Origin: JBKPCD01 sp046727175
Lineage (GTDB): Bacteria > Acidobacteriota > Vicinamibacteria > Vicinamibacterales > 2-12-FULL-66-21
DNA: 44,755 nucleotides
Reading direction: 5' to 3'
Assembly: GCA_046727175.1 (NCBI GenBank)
Contig: JBKPCD010000164.1
Span: 1-44,755, forward strand
A program made the position numbers and the translations under genes. The notes beneath the pieces were generated by a model. The model worked only from the letters and a program-made list of their open reading frames with translations. It was not told where the DNA came from and searched no databases. Shown here in pieces: positions 41,332-44,755 of this stretch; position 1 is the stretch's first letter; every line of letters begins with the position of its first letter.

Positions 41332-42195
41332 ATGTCCGATAGCTCTCTTCTTATCACGGACGCTCGGGTCGACCTGCCTGCGTCCCCACTTCTTCCGGGT
41401 GTGTCACCTGTTCGCATCCGCTACCGCGATATCGGCAACGGCCCACCGATTGTCGTCCTCCACGGCGGCTGGGGATACGAGGTCTATCCTTTCAATCAGC
41501 ACATTGCCGCGCTCGCGACGACGCATCGCTTCGTGATTCCCGACCGAACCGGCTACGGTCAATCAGAAGCGCTCGACGTCCTGCCAACGGACTTTCATCA
41601 GCGAGGCGCTGAAGAGACGCTCGCCCTGCTCGATGCGCTCGAGATCGAGCGGGCGGCGCTATGGGGCCATAGCGACGGCGCCGTCATCGCGCTGAGACTC
41701 GGATTGACTGCACCGGATCGTGTGACGGCCATCATCGTCGAGGCCGCGCATTTTCTGCGAAAGAAACCAGGGTCGCGATCGTTCTTCGAAACGATGCGCG
41801 GTGCGACGGAGCAGTTCGGTGAGCGCGTCGTCGATGCGTTTCGGCGCGATCATGGCGGCCGTTGGCGCACCGTGATCGCGGCGAACGGAGCCGTGTGGTT
41901 GCGGATCGGCGACGAAGCAACCTCCGACGGTGCCGATCTCTACGACGGTCGGCTACCTGAGCTCCAGGCGCCGGTACTGCTCGTTCACGGCGAGCGAGAC
42001 CCCCGCACGGAGCCAGGGGAATTCCAGATGCTCAGCGCGGCGCTGAACCGCAGAGGCGAGCTGCTGCAGTCCCGATCGACAGTGCTGCTCCTGCCCGATG
42101 GCGGTCACAGTCCGCACAGCGAGCGAGCGACAGCCGCTGCGGTAACTACCGCCGCGCGCGAGTTCCTCGATCGCGTTGCGACCAAGGCTGATTGA
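41332..42195 (+). CDS. Alpha/beta-fold hydrolase
   Basis: A 287-residue hydrolase. The oxyanion-hole segment is VLHGGWG (42-48), the nucleophile is Ser114 in WGHSDGAVIA, the acidic residue is the Asp of VHGERDPR near 221, and the histidine is in LPDGGHSPHS near 262. Esterase, lipase, lactonase or haloperoxidase-like activities share this layout, so the substrate is unknown. A cap of helices sits between residues about 130 and 200. It is followed 55 bases later by the HAD gene. Confidence 0.87.
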   Translation: MSDSSLLITDARVDLPASPLLPGVSPVRIRYRDIGNGPPIVVLHGGWGYEVYPFNQHIAALATTHRFVIPDRTGYGQSEALDVLPTDFHQRGAEETLALLDALEIERAALWGHSDGAVIALRLGLTAPDRVTAIIVEAAHFLRKKPGSRSFFETMRGATEQFGERVVDAFRRDHGGRWRTVIAANGAVWLRIGDEATSDGADLYDGRLPELQAPVLLVHGERDPRTEPGEFQMLSAALNRRGELLQSRSTVLLLPDGGHSPHSERATAAAVTTAAREFLDRVATKAD

Positions 42196-42237
42196 CCCGC
42201 GGCCGCGCTTCTTCGATATCGAATCCGCGGCATCGGT

Positions 42238-42243
42238 TACATT
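42238..42243 (+). promoter_or_regulatory. -10-like TACATT before the HAD hydrolase
   Basis: TACATT ends six bases before the GTG at 42250, with no ribosome-binding site. Sequence and spacing are identical to the hexamer before the DinB-type gene at 31378. This supports the GTG over the ATG at 42271 as the start. Confidence 0.4.
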
Positions 42244-42249
42244 GAAGCA

Positions 42250-42954
42250 GTGTCCGCCGTTTCAGTTCCAATGCGACAACACCTCCTCATCGATGCCGAC
42301 GATACGCTGTGGGAAAACAATATTTACTTCGAGCGCGCGTTCGACGACTTCGTCGAGTTCCTTGCTCACTCGTCGCTGTCGCCGACACAGGTCCGCGATG
42401 TGCTCGACGACATCGAGCGCGTGAACGCGCAAATCCATGGATACGGAGCGCTGAGCTTTGGCCGGAACCTGCGTCAGTGTTTCGAGAAGCTGGTCGAACG
42501 GGACGTGGCGGACGAAGATCTGCAGACCGTGACCCGGCTGGCGGAGCGCATCCTCGAGCAGCCGCTGGTGGTGATTGACGGCGTGCCCGAGACGCTCGCG
42601 TATCTCACGAAGCGACACGAGCTCACTCTCTTCACGAAAGGCCACCCGGAAGAGCAGAAGCTCAAGATTGATCGTTCCGGTCTCGCCAGCTTTTTCACAC
42701 ATACGGCCATCGTCAGCGAGAAAAACGCGGCTGCGTATCGCGCGCTCCTCGCGGAGCGGGGCATGGAGCCCTCGAGGTCCTGGATGATCGGGAACAGCCC
42801 GAAGTCCGACGTGAATCCGGCACTCGAGGCAGGCCTCAATGCCGTATTCGTCCCGCACCCGCACACGTGGGCACTCGAGAAAGAAGATATTCGGCCGGTT
42901 CCGGGACGGCTGCTAATCGTCGAGCGATTCAGCAGCCTTCGCGCTCATTTTTAG
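42250..42954 (+). CDS. HAD-superfamily phosphatase (YjjG-like)
   Basis: A 234-residue hydrolase of the HAD superfamily. Motif I is DADDTLWENN (nucleophile Asp15, acid/base Asp17), motif II is LTLFTKGHPEEQKLK with its Thr, the motif III lysine follows in SEKNAAAYRALL, and motif IV is WMIGNSPKSDVNPALEAG. A four-helix cap lies between residues about 25 and 110. It is similar to nucleotidase-type HAD enzymes such as YjjG, but substrate is not certain. It runs tail-to-tail with the PPIase gene, 18 bases apart. Confidence 0.87.
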   Translation: MSAVSVPMRQHLLIDADDTLWENNIYFERAFDDFVEFLAHSSLSPTQVRDVLDDIERVNAQIHGYGALSFGRNLRQCFEKLVERDVADEDLQTVTRLAERILEQPLVVIDGVPETLAYLTKRHELTLFTKGHPEEQKLKIDRSGLASFFTHTAIVSEKNAAAYRALLAERGMEPSRSWMIGNSPKSDVNPALEAGLNAVFVPHPHTWALEKEDIRPVPGRLLIVERFSSLRAHF

Positions 42955-42972
42955 AGAGCCCGAGTCCGCTGT

Positions 42973-44079
42973 TTATTTCGCTCTTGGGGAGACTGGTTGA
43001 AGGCTTGGCATCACGCCTTTCGACTCGACGAGCCTGCGGGCCAGGTAATTGACCACTTGGGCATCGCCCCGCACCGCGGTGAGGTACGCCGTCCGCAGCA
43101 GCTGCTCTTTCCGCGCGCGGAGGGTCTGCCTGATGCCGTCGCGCACTCCAGGCGTGGATAGGTCGCGTTGGCCGGCCGGCTCGCGTGCCACGACCAGCAC
43201 AATAGTGTAGCCACCGCCCGCACTGGCAACGTTCACTGTTCCAGGCGCCTTGTTGAGCACTGCGTCGCGCAGCTGCGCCGGCGCCTGCTTGAGCCTCGAC
43301 ACGGGCACGAAGCCCAGGTCTCCGCCACGCGGCGCCGACTCAGGGTCCTCAGAGTAACCGCTCGCAAGATCCCGGAACGATGCGCCAGCCTTGAGGCGCT
43401 CCATCAGCATACGGACCTTTGCAGTCGCTGCCTGGGGCGTCGTCGCATCGTCTCCCGTGCCGTTCGTCACTTGTGCGTCGCGCACCGGGGTCACGACGAT
43501 CTGCGCGATGTGGTACGACTCCTCCGGCACGTTGAACTGCGCGCGATTTGCGGCGAAGAAATCGGCTACGTCCTGATCGGTGACGGCGATCTTCGATCCC
43601 ACTTCCTGATCGATGACTTTCTGGGCAAGCAGCTCGCGCCGGAGTCCTTCCCGCATGTCCGCCGCCGTCAGATTGCGGCTCTTCAACTCCTGCTGAAACG
43701 CATCATCGGCGACATTCTTTTTCGCGTTGTCGTACGCGGTGTCGAGCTCGCTCTGGGAGACTTCGAGCTTTAAGGTTCCCGCCTTGCCCAGAAGAATCTC
43801 CCGAACGATGAGGTCGTTGAGCAGCGTCAGTTTGGCTGTCAGGGCTTCCTCGTCCGAAAGCGTCTGTGATGTATCTCGCGTCCGCCGATAGGCCTTTTCG
43901 ACGTCCTCGCGTGTAATCGCCCGGCCGTTGACGACGGCCCACGTGTCGGCTGAGACCGTGGCCGCGGGAGTCGACGGTGTCGATCGACACGCAATGCAGA
44001 AAAATGCCGCTGCCGCCGCGCCCAGGAGTGCAGCAAGGCGGCGTGAGCCGTCGTGGGCCGCAGATCTCCGACAGGACAT
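42973..44079 (-). CDS. Lipoprotein peptidyl-prolyl isomerase (SurA/PrsA-like, parvulin)
   Basis: A 368-residue envelope chaperone counted from the ATG at 44079. A lipoprotein-type signal ends near FFCIACRST; Cys31 is the likely lipidated residue, though the lipobox is imperfect and Cys28 also exists. Residues about 45-190 form a SurA-type N-domain (VVNGRAITREDVEKAYRR, LTLLNDLIVREILLGKA, EGLRRELLAQKVIDQEV). A parvulin domain spans about 200-300 (SYHIAQIVVTP, AGASFRDLASGYSEDPES, GGDLGFVPVSRL, LNKAPGTVNVASAGGGYTIVLV). It should help fold exported proteins. A TTG at 44100 would add seven residues. A palindrome covers the start codon. Confidence 0.88.
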   Translation of the reverse strand: MSCRRSAAHDGSRRLAALLGAAAAAFFCIACRSTPSTPAATVSADTWAVVNGRAITREDVEKAYRRTRDTSQTLSDEEALTAKLTLLNDLIVREILLGKAGTLKLEVSQSELDTAYDNAKKNVADDAFQQELKSRNLTAADMREGLRRELLAQKVIDQEVGSKIAVTDQDVADFFAANRAQFNVPEESYHIAQIVVTPVRDAQVTNGTGDDATTPQAATAKVRMLMERLKAGASFRDLASGYSEDPESAPRGGDLGFVPVSRLKQAPAQLRDAVLNKAPGTVNVASAGGGYTIVLVVAREPAGQRDLSTPGVRDGIRQTLRARKEQLLRTAYLTAVRGDAQVVNYLARRLVESKGVMPSLQPVSPRAK

Positions 44080-44094
44080 ACGCTGGCAGCGTAT
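44078..44094. promoter_or_regulatory. Palindrome over the start of the PPIase gene
   Basis: ATACGCT (44078-44084) and AGCGTAT (44088-44094) are perfect seven-base arms around GGC. On the minus strand the element ends in the ATG of the PPIase gene. It also contains TACGCT, a TANNNT hexamer eight bases before that ATG. It could be an operator, or a hairpin in the mRNA that hides the start codon. Confidence 0.4.
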
Positions 44095-44099
44095 CACCA

Positions 44100-44128
44100 A
44101 TGACTGTGTCCGCTGACTGCGCGATAAT
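44100..44128 (+). promoter_or_regulatory. Putative sigma-70 promoter for the terminal kinase gene
   Basis: ATGACT (44100-44105) and GATAAT (44123-44128) are separated by 17 bases, a reasonable -35/-10 pair reading toward the kinase. It would give a leader of about 90 bases containing a short open frame (from ATG 44127) that ends at 44225, overlapping the kinase GTG. Confidence 0.4.
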
Positions 44129-44221
44129 GAGCGTCGACTTCAGGCCTATGTCGATGGGGATGGTCGAAGAGCGGGCGCTCGATGCTCCGCATCATCGCCT
44201 ACGAGCGCCGCGGGTCTCCGG

Positions 44222-44755
44222 GTGACCGTCACCGCAGGATCGAAGCTCGGTTCGTACGAAATCACTGCCAGGCTTGGCGCGGGCGGGATGGGAGAGGTCT
44301 GGCGGGCGATCGACACGCGGCTCGATCGGCAGGTTGCGATCAAGATCCTTCCGTCAATCTTCACTGACGAAACGGACCGTCTGGCGCGCTTCGATCGCGA
44401 GGCGAAGCTTCTCGCACAGCTCCATCATCCCAACATCGCGTCGATCTTCGGGTTCGAGGAATGCGACGGCGTCCGTGCCCTCGTCATGGAGCTCGTCGAA
44501 GGTCCCACGCTCGCCGAGCGCTTGAGTACCGGCGCGCTTCCTGTCGAGGAGAGCCTCTCGATTGCGCGGCAGATCGCCGTCGCGCTCGAGGAAGCGCACG
44601 CCAAAGGGATCGTCCACCGTGACCTCAAGCCGCAGAATGTCAAGGCTCCCCTCAACGGGACGGTCAAAGTCCTCGACTTCGGTCTCGCCAAGGCCATCGC
44701 CCCACCCGGCGCCGAGCCGCATCACGATGCCGGCTTCTCGCCCGCCATCATGAAC
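44222..44755 (+). CDS. Hanks-type Ser/Thr protein kinase (5' part, runs off the window)
   Basis: A frame open from the GTG at 44222 to the end of the window (178 codons). It encodes most of a bacterial Ser/Thr kinase domain: GSYEITARLGAGGMGEVWRA (glycine-rich loop), VAIKILPS with the ATP lysine, REAKLLAQLHHPNIASIFG, the catalytic loop VHRDLKPQN, and VLDFGLAKA with the magnesium-binding DFG. All key residues seen so far are intact, unlike the two kinase remnants at 9902 and 28982. Kinases of this type usually continue into a membrane helix and a propeller or TPR sensor, which would lie beyond the edge. Confidence 0.9.
   Translation, partial: MTVTAGSKLGSYEITARLGAGGMGEVWRAIDTRLDRQVAIKILPSIFTDETDRLARFDREAKLLAQLHHPNIASIFGFEECDGVRALVMELVEGPTLAERLSTGALPVEESLSIARQIAVALEEAHAKGIVHRDLKPQNVKAPLNGTVKVLDFGLAKAIAPPGAEPHHDAGFSPAIMN

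Noticed and set aside
1..44755. tRNA, rRNA or riboswitch in the intergenic regions
   Set aside because: No cloverleaf-like stretch with a TTCGA-type arm, no rRNA signature and no recognisable riboswitch core was seen in any gap by eye; a covariance-model scan was not possible.

Overview
The window is a high-GC, gene-dense chromosomal segment. It most resembles a soil Acidobacteriota genome of the Vicinamibacteria type. That assignment is inferred from gene content: three FtsX/MacB-type permeases of the ADOP class (about 800 aa, no ATPase beside them), Ser/Thr kinases opening with the GxGGMGEVY-type loop, a winged-helix/TolB-propeller regulator, a PEP-CTERM protein, and frequent ATGA/GTGA gene overlaps. 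No rRNA, tRNA, CRISPR array, insertion sequence or phage gene was recognised.

Layout. 1-3837 (+): a translationally coupled fructan/sucrose set (sugar-porter MFS, secreted GH32 fructan hydrolase, ROK fructokinase). 3843-5174 (-): exported ceramidase-like protein. 5574-9882 (-): three-gene ABC export operon (ATPase, permease, HlyD-type adaptor). 9902-11003: kinase fragment and a VapBC toxin-antitoxin pair with a palindromic promoter. 11138-15566: GH79-like glycosidase with a foreign C-terminus, converging on a winged-helix/propeller regulator, then a putative metalloprotease and a small dimeric alpha/beta-barrel-type protein. 15643-16331: decayed DNA-alkylation-repair gene. 16442-21573 (+): two ADOP permeases. 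21797-23862 (+): cupin/SnoaL fusion, then an ECF-like sigma factor with an overlapping zinc-finger anti-sigma. 24107-28975 (+): Omp85-like outer-membrane protein, DUF4390-like exported protein, NtrY-like kinase and NtrC-like activator, nearly all overlapping. 28982-31156: second kinase remnant and a TPR regulator whose LuxR DNA-binding domain is out of frame.

31161-35149: two same-orientation copies of a ~115-bp hairpin repeat bracket a four-gene operon (DinB-fold protein, SAM methyltransferase, PIG-L deacetylase, PLP group II decarboxylase). This is the most system-like unknown in the window. 35167-37578 (-): third ADOP permease behind a 22-bp palindrome. 37885-39221 (+): exported M55 D-aminopeptidase and a small hypothetical. 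39312-40206 (-): PEP-CTERM protein broken by an internal deletion. 40436-41080 (-): F420/NADP-type reductase. 41332-42954 (+): alpha/beta hydrolase and HAD phosphatase. 42973-44079 (-): lipoprotein PPIase. 44222 to the edge (+): start of an intact Ser/Thr kinase.

Two themes recur. Several genes without a Shine-Dalgarno have a TANNNT hexamer 5-8 bases before the start codon, which suggests leaderless transcripts. Decay is also common: two kinase N-terminal fragments, a frameshifted LuxR gene, a multiply frameshifted repair gene, a deleted PEP-CTERM gene and a glycosidase with a replaced tail. Some single-base frameshifts could be assembly errors; the larger deletions and fusions are unlikely to be.
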